Shown here one piece after another: positions 1 to 12,600 of a stretch of 64,000 bases of DNA. Made by a program: the position numbers and the translations under genes. The stretch is from Buddleja alternifolia. Taxonomy: Eukaryota > Streptophyta > Magnoliopsida > Lamiales > Scrophulariaceae. Every line of letters begins with the position of its first letter. Position 1 is the first letter of the stretch. The notes under the pieces are model-generated. The model had not been told where the DNA came from. It did no database searches and saw nothing but the letters and a program-made list of their open reading frames with translations. Where the stretch lies: assembly GCA_019426215.1 (NCBI GenBank), contig CM033404.1:372001-436000 (forward strand). Reading direction: 5' to 3'.

Positions 1-327
1 CGAAGGATTTAAGGGGGTCCCCCCGCGGTACGGTACACTATATTTATGGGAGAAAATATAATAAGAAATTCGGTTCAATTACAACTTTTGACATAATTTA
101 TACTCTTTTGTTATAGCCAAAATTTTGGATTTTGGGGGGCAAACTCAAAGTAAAGGGAGAAAACGTGATATTTTTCGGCCTTGGGTGGGCAAAATTCAAA
201 TATAAAAATTGAGGGGGCCATAAATGTAATTTACAATTAAAAATTAAAAAATATTTATATATTAACAAAAAAATAAAATTAAGTCAGTGGGGGCACTGCC
301 CCTTGTCTAAGCTTAGATCCGCCTCTG
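1..327. mobile_element. hAT-like MITE, right part only (cut by window edge)
   Basis: The right end reads TTAGATCCGCCTCTG, the inverted form of the CAG-G-GGCGGATCTA terminus of the complete element at 51826-52155. The interior shares long stretches with that copy, for example the part around CTATATTTATGGG followed by AAAATATAATAAGAAA and a G-rich GGGGGCACTGCCCC just before the end. The left terminus and its target duplication lie outside the window. No coding capacity is visible, so it would depend on a transposase supplied elsewhere. Confidence 0.65.
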
Positions 328-3300
328 GTTTTGCCCATTGTCTTAAACTAGTATATTGTGATGCAATGTATAGCATTTGTTTTTTAGAATTAAATTTCAT
401 ATTATTGGAATATAGTATATATGTGTTATCAATGATTATGTGATAAAGATTCTGAATCTTTCATATAATTTGAACCGATCACAAGTTTTGTAGATTTTCG
501 AACATATACATAAAAGCAAAAGGGAATGAAGCTAATAAAAAAATATACTACCTACATAAGTTTATTTTTGAATGTATATCGAGAAGAGTGCTTAAAATTA
601 TTTAAAATCTCATAAAAACATGATTTTCATCTTTAGTGTATGAAGTCAATAATTATATCAATTAATTTAATCTTATATTTTGTTAGTTTGTCATTTCAGG
701 CCCCCAATAGCTCTATAGGATCGGATTAGCATTAAGGACTAATTAACGGAAACAAGTTAAACAAAAAATGTTAAGGTCAACAAGTATTTGTTATATTAAC
801 TAAACATGATTAACATGTTGTGATTTACCTTTCAAGGATACATAATCCCTTTGACCCGTGTTTAGCATTTAATTTACCATTAGTGACATACCAAAGAACT
901 TGTCAAACTTATTTAGACTCTGTAAATAATAAACTTTTTTTTCGCTCACAAAATAGAGGTCTAATAATATACAAGTACCCATTTTTTTTGTGCACCACTT
1001 TTACTCCTTAAAAGAATTAACCAAAACTTGAAGTTAAAACTTACAACTATATTATGGAGAATTAAAAAAAACAAATGATTAATTGCCATTGGAATTAACA
1101 AAGTGCCACGGTGGAGTAATTTCCACGTGAGTGCGAATGTAGTCCACGTGGACACCACACACCACGTCCGTAGGACCCAGAAAAAAAGGGGAAATAAATA
1201 GAAGTGTTAATATCAGCTCATTTAACAGTTTAAATTCTCTACAATATAATGGTTTAACATTTTCTGTTATACTACGAATAATATTTTTTGTTATTCTAGT
1301 AAATTTACTACACATATATTCACGGCTGATTTGAATATTATGAGACTGATTTCGTTGGCTTTCACCCAAACTTCACAATTCTCACTGTCGACAACATATA
1401 AGCAATTAGCCACCATCACCATCTCAATTATTCCATTAAACAATTACTTAATTAATTTTTTAAATAAATCCTTCAGATGACTTTCCCGAAACGCACTGAT
1501 ACGGAGGGGAATAGTGGGTCCATGCTGAATTATCCCTTAGAATAAACTCATGTTGGATTCGGTTATGCTTGATTGAGCTCTTAAAATTGTATTTGAACTC
1601 TTATGAAAAATCATAAACATAGATTAAATTAGAGTAATATTTTTGTATGATAACTTAAATTACGATTCATTTTACTAAAATCACTTATGTGTGTTTATGT
1701 TTTTGAGTTTAAATTTTGAAATTTTTTCGGGAAACGCGTACTATGGATATTAGTGTGAATTTGATGTGATATCTTGGTGTGTTTGTTTATGTTTTTAGAA
1801 TATTGTTGAAATTTGTAAAATGTGTCTAATCAATAATGATTAGTTGATGTGTGATGTGTTGATTGATTAAAAAGTATGAAAGAGAAAGAGAAAAGTAGTG
1901 TAAAGTAAGAATATTAATTGAAGATTGTGTGAAATAATGAATGTGGTGATTGATAGGTAGTTATCACTCCATTGAAATTTTTTTGGATTTTATTTTACAC
2001 CCTAGGCTCACAAGCCCGTTAAACGAGGTGTTGCTTCCAAACCCATTAAATGCACCCTGAAATTAAAATGTGAAGTACTTACCTAAATGGGATATTTAAT
2101 GGATTCTCCAAAGACAAACCTTGAGAAAAGATTATATGACAAAGGTGTAATTTTCATATGTATGGGTGTGCATATTTATAAGAGGGTTTTAGGGTTTAAT
2201 TAAATCAGTTTGAGTAAATTTCTAATACCCAAAAAGGTGCATGATAAAGTTAGCTTAAATAATCAAATTTGATTGTTTGAAGGGATATGATTATCCAAAA
2301 AAATAGTTCAATAAATAATTCAAAAATTATTTTATGTAGAGTTTATATTCAGTTTCATTTCCTACTTTAAAATTTGAAACAAACAACTTATATATATGTA
2401 AACAATAAAATAGTTAACAAATTTAATTAATAATCACTACTGGTCGCTAATAAATGAAACTAGTGTGTCGGGTATTACATTTTCAAATACAACAATTGTA
2501 ACTCTTTGCACCCAAAACAGAAAAAAGAAATGGTAATTTTAAAACAAATAATTAAGCCATAGCTTCCCACAACCACAGTTTTTTATATTTAAAATTCATT
2601 ATTTGCTCAAATCGTTATCATAGATATCAGTTTTATTAAAATAAATGCACACATATTGAATTTTCAATGTGTGTGTGTATATATATATATATACATCCGA
2701 ATCTAGTTAGAGAGAGGGAGAAACACTGTAGAGAGAGAAAGTAAAGAGGATATGGATGACAGATATTAAGGGCCGATTAGATGGACATCTATTTCCAATT
2801 TTTCATTTTTCATAGATAAAGTAAGAGAAATTATTTTTAAAAAAATAAAAATATGAAAGAGGAAGTATGTTTGGATGAGTTTTTTTGATAGAAAAAGATG
2901 TAATGATTAAGTGTGATGTGATATGTGTTTTTTGTAAGAAAAAATCTTTTTTTTTGTGGGAAATTGGTATGGATGAGTTTTGTTGTTGTAAGAATTTTTA
3001 ACATATTTAAGTTAAACTCATCGATTAAGACATCCAAAAATATGTAAAGTGGATCTTATTTCGTAGTTTACATCATTTCAAATAAAATTATGTGATTATT
3101 TTGATGATTATATCAAGATATTGGCGAATAAAATATTTTTAATTATTGGGTGAACTGTCTAATCATAAATAATAAAATTTTGACTTTATGAGAAAATTTT
3201 GAGAGAAATATCAAGTAAATACATTTCTCAAAAAAGTTTGAGATTTTTTTCCTAGAAATTGTTTGTAGTATTTTTTTAAGATATTTTTGAAAGATGTTAA

Positions 3301-3666
3301 GTATATGCATTTTTGATAAAAAAAATATCTGAAAAATCGAGAAATGTGAAATAGCATCCCATGCCTAATAGTCAAATTAAATACCAGACCTCCTCCAAAC
3401 AAACTCTATAAAACCTTTTAGATATTTTTGCCATTACCCTATTCGCCAGTTGGTAAATATATATATAGAGAAAATTTCGGTTCACGCCATCTCAAATCTG
3501 CATCTACTTACTACCATAAAGCCGCGCCCCTGACTAACATTTATCAAAAAAACTTACATTTCACTCTTATCTATGTAATAAACATTCAATCGAAATTTAG
3601 GAAATCAAACTAGTCGTGATCGTAATTTATTGGAAATAATTTGTTGTGAATTTTGAGAAATTTCAA
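328..3666. other. AT-rich spacer upstream of the kinase gene
   Basis: No reading frame here looks like a gene. The frames present are short and of low complexity. There is a TG/TA microsatellite at about 2669-2694, and GA-rich tracts at about 1876-1896 and 2706-2745. The last few hundred bases probably contain the kinase promoter and 5' UTR, but I see no decisive TATA box. Confidence 0.5.
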
Positions 3667-6600
3667 ATGGTGATGGAAGATAACGAGAGCTGTGGAAGTA
3701 GGGTGGTGGAATCGTCGGCGGGGAAGAGCAGCAGGCAGCAGCAGAAGAAGGCGGAGGTTTACAATGAGGTTTTGCGACGCCTCAAGGAAGCCGACCATCC
3801 TGAGGCTCAGGAGCCGGCTTTCGATGATCAGCTTTGGACGCATTTCAATCGCCTCCCTGCTAGGTTATATTTTCGTATCTATATATCGACCTAATCTTCT
3901 ACCTTCAGTTCTCTGTTTTGCTGCCTGTCTTTCTTTTTGGACTCGCGGATTTGAATTTGTGTTTCTATTGTATTCCGATGTTTTCGTCTTATGTGTTCAT
4001 TTTGTCTGTCGTTTAAACGTGTTATTACGATGTGGATATGTGTTTTCAACTAATCAGACTACGTAGAGTTAATTGTAAAATCAATTATGTATTGCAACAA
4101 CTGTAATTCCTTTGTGATTGATGGTTTTGATGTTTCTGCGTTGAAGGTATGCGATGGATGTGAATGTGGAGAGAGCAGAAGATGTTCTTACGCACAAGCG
4201 ATTACTGCACCTGGCATGTGATCCTGCTAATAGGCCGGCTTTTGAAGTCCGGCTTGTGCAGGTGAATTGTTAAATACTCAGTCCATTACTAATACAAAAT
4301 TCGATTGAGATGCATGCCTATTTATGTGAGTCAGCGGGGTTTTGTTCCTCCATGAATTGATTCTTTAAGAAGGTGATAGCTGTCATCTTAGATTGATTAT
4401 GAGTCTACATAATTGCATTTTGCATGCGTCCAAGCTTTGCAGTATTATAAAAACAACTCACTCTCAAATGCTCGAGTTTCATGTTTCTCTCCTAGATGCT
4501 TGTTTTCATGCTTTTGGAGGAATCTTGTTTTGATGATACATACTTTCTTAATAAAGAACACTTTTTGTCATCATATTCCTCTATTACCCTTCATATAGTA
4601 TTTCTTACTTGGTTGATGTCATCATGCATATATTGGATATAACTTTGCCAGGTTGTACCTGTCTTTGATGGGAGTGCAGGAGATTCTGTGCATTCTCATT
4701 CACCAAGAAAGGGAAGGTACTTCTTCTCTGCTTTTTTTTGAAATATCATCTTGAATTACAATGTTGTCAATTGCCATATATCAAGATTTCCATCTTCATT
4801 ATTCCTGTCCATTGGTTTAGCTCAATCAATTCTTTTTCATGAGTTCAGTTAATTCTTGCGTTCTATTGGATAATAAATCTGTACCACCGTTTCTTGTGCA
4901 GCATTCATCCACCACCTGCATTTGGTTCTTCTCCTAATCTTGAAGCACTTGCACTCGAAGCAAACAAATCAGAAGTTCAAGATGGGGACAGTGCTGTAAA
5001 GGGTGTTGCCAAGTTTCCAAGGTATACCGTACCGAGTTTTTATGTTCTTTCTCTCATAGTTGTGTGGGAATGCTCCTATTTGAATTTCTATAAAAAAAAA
5101 AAAAAAAAGTGAGAATTTTCACCACCATAAAGAATAACCAACTGCATTCATTCTTTTCCAGTCAGTTGAATTCTTCATGGCAAGAGTGAATGTGCTCTAG
5201 CCCAAAAGTGATTCCTAATACATTCATTTGATACTTTATTTCCACTACATCGATCTATATTGCATTGTGCTATAGTTTGGTGTGCATTGCTGTAATTGTC
5301 CTAATCTGTCAATAAATTGATTAGGAGCTTTTGCTGTTTCATAGTACCAGGTCATACTTGGCATGTGTATTAGAAAACTTACCTGTTCCTGTCATTGTCA
5401 ATGCAGGGCCATGCATGAGATTACTTTCTCAACTGATGACAAGCCAAAGCTCCTAAGTCAGGTGATTGTTGTGTTTACTTATTCTACTTCACCAGTTTAT
5501 GATGACCACTAATGGTGGTTTGTGATGAGTGATGAATTCAATAACGAAATTGCAATAAAATAAATCAATCACAAGACAAAGTGTCTTGCCCCAGCCGTGT
5601 CCAGTTCTTGATCAAAACAATGATGATCTAACAATGAACCCTAACAAAGTACATATATGACTACTATCATCTCCTACCCAAAATAGGACTCTGCTAATTA
5701 AGGAACTAATAATTAATAACTAGGACTCTGCTAATTAAGGAACTAATAATTAATAACTAGGACTCTGCTAATTAAGGGAACTAATAAATAATAAAGCAAC
5801 AAATAATAACAATAATACTATCAACTAATTAATTATCCGCTCGTCCTTCCCCATTTGCACGCTGGTCCTTCATCAACATCTTGCGCCTCACATAGACTCG
5901 AATCGGCTTCGATTGGCCCCCATCACTCACCACTGGCTCAGACTCGTCCTGTTGCTGCACATCAATTTCCTCCCCCTCGAAAATAGCCTTGTCCTCATGG
6001 CGGAAAGACGGAAACTGCCCACGAAACTCCTCTTCATCAACCCACGAAGCATCTTCTTTGGCCTTCCCTTGCCATTCGACAAGAAACTCGCACACATTCT
6101 TACCGTTTTCTTGACGAACCCGAGAGGCAGCAATCGCCAATGGCTCAAACCACCCCAGCTCCTGAACTTCCAACGTCGAAGGTAACTCAGTTTCCAATGC
6201 ATGATTACCCAAAACTCGTTTAAGTTGTGACACGTGAAAAACGGAATGAATGCGACTAGAACTCGCCAACTGCAACTCATAAGCCACCGCTCCAATTCGT
6301 CGAATAATTTTGAAAGGACCATAAAATTTTGCAGCCAATTTTGTATACCCCCGAGCAGCCATAGATAACTGTCAGTAAGGTCTAATTTTCAAGAAAACCG
6401 AATCACCAATCTGAAATTCGACATCTCTACAGTGTTTATTCGCATACTTCTCCATTTGACCCCTAGCCACCAACAAATTACTCCTCAAACTCCGCAACAA
6501 CTCTTCCCTATCCTTCAATACAGAAGCCACGGCCTCCACTCTATACTCTTCCGGCAAATATCGTTGGAGTGAAGGAGGTGGCTGCCCATACACGACCTCA

Positions 6601-9600
6601 AACGGGGTTAGTCGTGCCGCCGTCTGAAATGAAGTATTATACCAAAACTCGACCCACGACAACCAACTAACCCATTTTTTTGGTTGTTCAGACGTAAAAC
6701 AACGAAGATATGTTTCAAGAACTCTGTTTAACACCTCGGTTTGGCCATCCGTTTCCGGATGGTATGCCGTACTAAGTTTCAGCTTTGTCCCTTGCAGACG
6801 AAATATCTCTCGCCAAAACGAACTCATAAACACCGGATCGCGATCACTAACAATGGACCTTGGAACCCCGTGTAACCGCACCACTTCGCGAACAAAAATT
6901 TCAGCCGCCCCTCGAGCTGTGGCCGGCTCCTTAAGCGGAATAAAATGTCCATACTTGGATAATCGATCAACCACCACTAAAATACTAGAAAACCCCAATG
7001 ATTTCGGCATCCCCGTAATAAAGTCCATCGAAATATCCTCCCAAATCATGTCGGGAATGGGTAACGGTTGCAATAACCCCGCAAGCGATTGAGCATCATA
7101 CTTCGATTTCTGACAGACGAGACACTCCGCGACATAATCCCGAACTCGGCAGCACATCCCCCTCCAATAAACGCTAGATGCTAGACGTCGATAAGTGCGC
7201 AAAACCCCGGCGTGCCCTCCTGATGGTGTATCGTGGAATTCATGCAGCAACCTAGGAATCCAATCCGAATCCTCCAGCAAAACCAATTGGTTCTTGTAGA
7301 ACAACCGTCCTTGTCGCACTGAAAAACCCGGACGGCTCGCCTCGTTTAATTCTACCTGTTCAATGATTTTCCGTATATGCACATCTCGCCTTTGCTCCTC
7401 TAACACATCCGCCATTGAGGTCCAATTAGGACCACTAATGGCCGCACACTCAGCCTCCTTTTCACCCCTCCGTGACAACGAATCTGCCGCTCGATTTGAG
7501 ACCCCGGTTTTATACACAATCTCAAAGTCATACCCCAATAGTTTCGCTACCCAATTCTGTTGCGAAGGTGTGACAATCTTTTGTTTTAGTGTCTCAAGCT
7601 ATGATGGTCGGTTTTTACCACGAACTGCCGACCCACCAAATAAGGCCTCCAATGTTGCACTGCAAATACCAATCCAATCAATTCACGCTCGTACGCCGAG
7701 GCCGACCCCGAACCTACTTGTAACGCCTTGCTGAAGTAAGCAATCGGTTGCTTTCCCTGCATCAAAACCCCGCCAATGCCACTACCCGATGCATCACACT
7801 CAATTATGAACTCTTTAGAAAAATCCGGCATTGCTAGTACCGGGGCTGAAATAAGCGCTGATTTAAGGCCCCGAAAAGCACCCTCAGCCGCGATGCTCCA
7901 CTCGAAGCGCCCCGACGCCTCCTTCAACAACTGAGTCAATGGTCGAGCTATGGTCCCATAATTTCGAACAAACCGTCGGTAGTATCCCGTCAAACCAAAA
8001 ATCCCCGAACCTCCTTAACCGACTTGGGAACTGGCCACTCCTTCACTGCCGACACTTTTCCCGGATCCATGGATACCCCCGCCGCTGAAATTATATGGCC
8101 TAAATACTCTACCTCCAAACAACCAAACGCACACTTCTTTTTATTTGCCAAGAACTTATTCTCACGTAATATAGTTAGAACATGCGTAAGGTGATCAATA
8201 TGTTCAGAAAGGGATCGGCTATATACTAGAATATCATCAAAAAATACCAAAATAAACTTACGTAACCAGGGCCGGAAAAGGTCGTTCATAGTGGACTGGA
8301 AGGTGGCCGGAGCATTTGACAATCCGAACGGCATGACCAAAAACTCGTAATGTCCACTATGAGTTCGAAACGCTGTTTTGGCGACATCTTCCTCACTCAT
8401 CCGGATTTGATGATATCCCGATCTCAGATCAATTTTCGAAAATAGTTTTGCGCCGGTGAGTTCATCGAGCATCTCTTGTATCATGGGGATAGGGTATTTA
8501 TCTGGTATCGTGGACTTGTTCAACTCTCGGTAATTCACGCAAAATCGCCAACTACCATCTTTCTTCTTTACCAGCAAGACCGGGCTCGAAAACGGGCTCG
8601 AACTCGGTCGTATGATCCCTGTAGCCAATATGTCCGCCACTAGCCTTTCGATTTCATCCTTCTGCACGTGACCATATCGATAGGGTCTTACCCTATAAAG
8701 CACGGACACTCCGAAAAATCACCACGGGCGCGTTCGGACACGGACACGGCTCCGACACGCCTACCACGTGTCCCCAATTTTAAAAAATAAATAAATCAGG
8801 ACACGGTTAGGACACGGTCAGGACACGGCCAGGTCACTTTTTATAAGATACTAAAACTTTGGGGGGTCAAATTGTAAATAAAAACTTATCAATTTTCTAA
8901 ATCTAATAAAAACTTACCAACTTTTTATAAGAAACGGATTTGAACAACGGAGTATTTATTTTTGTTATAGCATATTTTGGATTGAAAACATGTTTATTGT
9001 TATATTTAGTTTATGTTTATATTTTTATTTTGCATTTGTTATTGATAAGTAGTCGAATTATTTGCAATATACATAGTTTTATGAAGAAACAAGTAAAATA
9101 CAAATTTGTATATAATATATATATATAAAAAAAATGGGACAGCCGTATCGTGTCCTATATTTTTTTAAAAATGCCGTTCCCTGTGTCCGTGTTGTGCCGT
9201 GTCCGTGTCGGTGCATCATAGGTCTTACTGAAATTGGTCCTTTGCCCGGCTCTAACTCAATGTGGTGGTCTGTCGGGCGTTTTGGTGGCAAGCCCTCGGG
9301 ATCTCCGAATACATCTTCAAAATTTTCCAACTCCCGCGCTACGTCGTCCTTCGTACCGCCCTCGGTAGCCGTCACCACCCAACAATGACTCGGCTCCAAC
9401 AGCACGGCCCGAAGTTCGATTTCTTCGTCTCGCATTAACACCTTAAGCGACGCTCCCGCTCTAAAAGATGATCCATCCCCTTCCAACTGCACCGTCTCAC
9501 CGCCAACATTAAAGCTCATGTACAAATTCTCCCAGTCCACCATCATCCTCCCCAATGTTCGTAACCAAGCTATCCCCAAGATCATGTCTATTCCCCCCAA

Positions 9601-12600
9601 GGGAAATACATAACAATCTGCAATAACGGTCGTGGGATTGAGGTGAATTGACAAGTTACGGCATAAACCTGTCGTCTCTGTGTGGCGTCCATCTCCCAAT
9701 TTCACTCCAAACCGAGTCGTGTGGTCCACCTCCAAAGCTAGTTCGGTCACGAGTTTATCCGAAATAAAATTGTGACTCGTGCCGCTGTCCACTAGAATCG
9801 TCACGTCTCTGTTCTTCAATAAGCCCTTCAGCCGTAGAGTCCGTGGGTCAGATATCCCCACCGCCGAACACATAGAAAGTGCGACTTCCTCAACGGGATG
9901 CTCCCCTTCTCTTTTTCCCGACTCTCCCCCATACTCGGATAGCTCAATTTCTTCCAATTCCAACTCCGGCTCTTCATCGTCACTTACTAACAAAATACGC
10001 AACGATTTGAACGGACAATCGTGTTGTGTGGGATGGTAAGGCTGCTCGCAACGATAACAAAGGCCCCGACGACGTAATTCCTCCCGCTTTGAATCCGATA
10101 AACGCGCGAAGTGAGCCTTTGTTGGGCCCAAACCTGTTCCTCCCCCTCTAGTGTTCGTTGGGGCCTTGATTCCGCCGGTTTGTGGTGGGGCCGGAAGTGC
10201 CAGCCGTGGCGGAGCTGACGATAGGCGCGGCGTGGTGGTCGGACGCGTGGGCTGCCAATTCGCGCGCACCACCCAGCTGGTTCGCTGTTGGACGCGCAGG
10301 GCCACCTCAAGGTTTAGAGCCATCTTCATTGCCGCATCTAAATCCACCGGGTCCAGAACACGAACCTGAACTCGCACATCCTCACGTAATCCATGCATGA
10401 ATAATCCCAGAAGGGTCTCCTCGGTTAATGCAGGGAGTTGATTGGCCAATTGTGTGAACGGATCAATGTATTTTTCCACTGTATCCGTATGTCGAGTCGA
10501 AGCCAATCGCTCATAAGCGTTTCCTGCGCAGCGGCCATCAAAACGGCCAATTAACGCGTGTGTGAGTTCCTGCCAACAGAACCTTGGTCGTTTCCTCTTA
10601 AACCAACGAAACCAATTGAGCGCAAGTCCCTCCATAGCCACCATGCTCAATTGAATCTTTTGATTGTCGTGACACGGGTATAAATCAAAGTGTTGGTCAA
10701 GATGTGCGAGCCACCCCAATGGGTCCTCTCCATTGAAACTTGGGAGGGAGGGTACGGTGGCTACCCCCTCCGCGTGCATATTCAAGGGTTGCGTCGCCGC
10801 TGCTGGTGGCGTGGTGGCGGCGCTGGTAGCCGAATTGTTTACTCCTACCTGCGTCGCCATCAACGCTGCCGTGACATCGTGCATCTCCTTCATAAATTCA
10901 TTTAATTGTTGTTTGAGCTGTATAACATCTTCGGATATTACCCCAACGTTTTCTTCCAAAGCCTCTACGCGTCCATTGTTACTTCCCTCACCTGTCATTG
11001 AGCCCGAGCGTGTTTCAACCATCGTTCCGATCCGGCAGGTCGGACCAAATTGATGAGTGATGAATTCAATAACGAAATTGCAATAAAATAAATCAATCAC
11101 AAGACAAACTGTCTTGCCCAGCCGTGTCCAGTTCTTGATCAAAACAATGATGATCTAACAATGAACCCTAACAAAGTATATATATGACTACTCTCATCTC
11201 CTACCCAAAATAGGACTCTGCTAATTAAGGAACTAATAATTAATAACTAGGACTCTGCTAATTAAGGGAACTAATAAATAATAAAGCAACAAATAATAAC
11301 AATAATACTATCAACTAATTAATTATCCGCTGGTCCTTCCCCATTTGCACGCTGGTCCTTCATCAACATCTTGCGGCTCACATAGACTCGAATCGGCTTC
11401 GATTGGCCCCCATCACTCACCACAGGCTCGGACTCGTCCTGTTGCTGCACATCAGTTTGGTTGGGTGAACTACTGCCTGAACTTCTCTTCATAAACCGAT
11501 GACAATCTTTATTGTCTGCTATCTCTCTAAACAATTGTAGATGCAATAGGGGTAAATGGAGTAGACCAGAGTCAAAGCTTTACAGCTCACGATTCTGGGT
11601 GAATCTAGCAGGAATAAACAATGAAAGTGTAAAAGCTTAGGTATGTGTAGTGCATGTGTACGTTCCTTAAGATTTTGCAGGAAAAATTACTCTGCTTGTT
11701 GAAAAAGCTACATGAATGGAGACTATGGGTCTGCTACTTTATTAATAAGATAAGGTATCTTATATTACTCTTGGCATGGGAATCCGGATAAACATAGGAA
11801 TATTGGCTATTAAGTTTCAAGTTGTATTTCTTGTCATCTTTCCAAATTAGTCCTATTTTCTTATTTGTTTCTGAATAATAATCAAAGATAGCTATCCTAT
11901 GGATTGGGGACCCTATCAGATTAAGAGTTGGCAATAGATCCAACCGCTCGACCGGAGCATAGGGATAGGGGGGAAGCTCTGAATGAAAAGATGCGCCGCT
12001 GTATCCGTTAGGCATTTTTACTTTAGCAACATAGAATTGAGTTTAATTTAGTAGGGGGTACGGGGTTGTTGAAGAAAGTGTAGAACTTGTATACTAAACA
12101 ACTTTACGAATTTTTATTACCATAGAATTTTACTTCGTGGTCTTACTACTTCTTTTCATTTGATCATTAAAAAATTCTAGAAGGCACCCATTAGGGTTGG
12201 TCGAGATGAAGCAATAATATTTGAAGCGCTCTGATTTGTTACTAAATATCGATATAACTCGAGATTGGCAAGAAATGTCTTCCATGTCAGTCAATACCAA
12301 GTTTTCTGCCTTAAGGAAATATGTAATATTTTCTGGCATTAAATACTTTTAAACGTTTTAAAGGAAAGTTTTGCAGTCAATGAGTTTACTTGTTACTATG
12401 TCCATTATTTGCACATTATGTTCAATAATATACCTTTAGGAGAGTATGTTGTGGACCTTGAGTGAACTCTTCACGATGAACCTTGCAGTTGACTTCTTTA
12501 TTAGCTGAAGTTGGGTTGAACATCCAGGAAGCACACGCCTTTTCTACAGTGGATGGCTACTCTCTTGATGTTTTTGTTGTTGATGGTTGGCCATTTGAGG

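Larger units (their letters stand above)
5523..11454 (-). mobile_element. Ty3/Gypsy chromovirus (Reina-like) nested antisense in kinase intron 5
   Basis: A complete but disabled LTR retrotransposon of 5932 bp. The LTRs are 442 bp (left) and 404 bp (right), start TGATGAGTGATG and end TGCACATCA on the + strand. It is flanked by the 5-bp target duplication GTTTG at 5518-5522 and 11455-11459. On the minus strand the order is gag, protease, reverse transcriptase, RNase H, integrase, chromodomain. The polypurine tract GAGGGGGAGGAAAT abuts the left (3') LTR. The sequence after the 5' LTR, TTTGGTCCGACCTGCCGG, is where the primer site should be, but I could not match it to a tRNA. I count about 7 base differences between the LTRs, so the insertion looks fairly recent. 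The Reina assignment rests on small size, short LTRs and chromodomain, and is an inference. Confidence 0.92.

Noticed and set aside
3692..4066. 124-codon frame overlapping kinase exon 1
   Set aside because: It is a shifted frame of exon 1 plus intron; the ACT-kinase reading explains the region.
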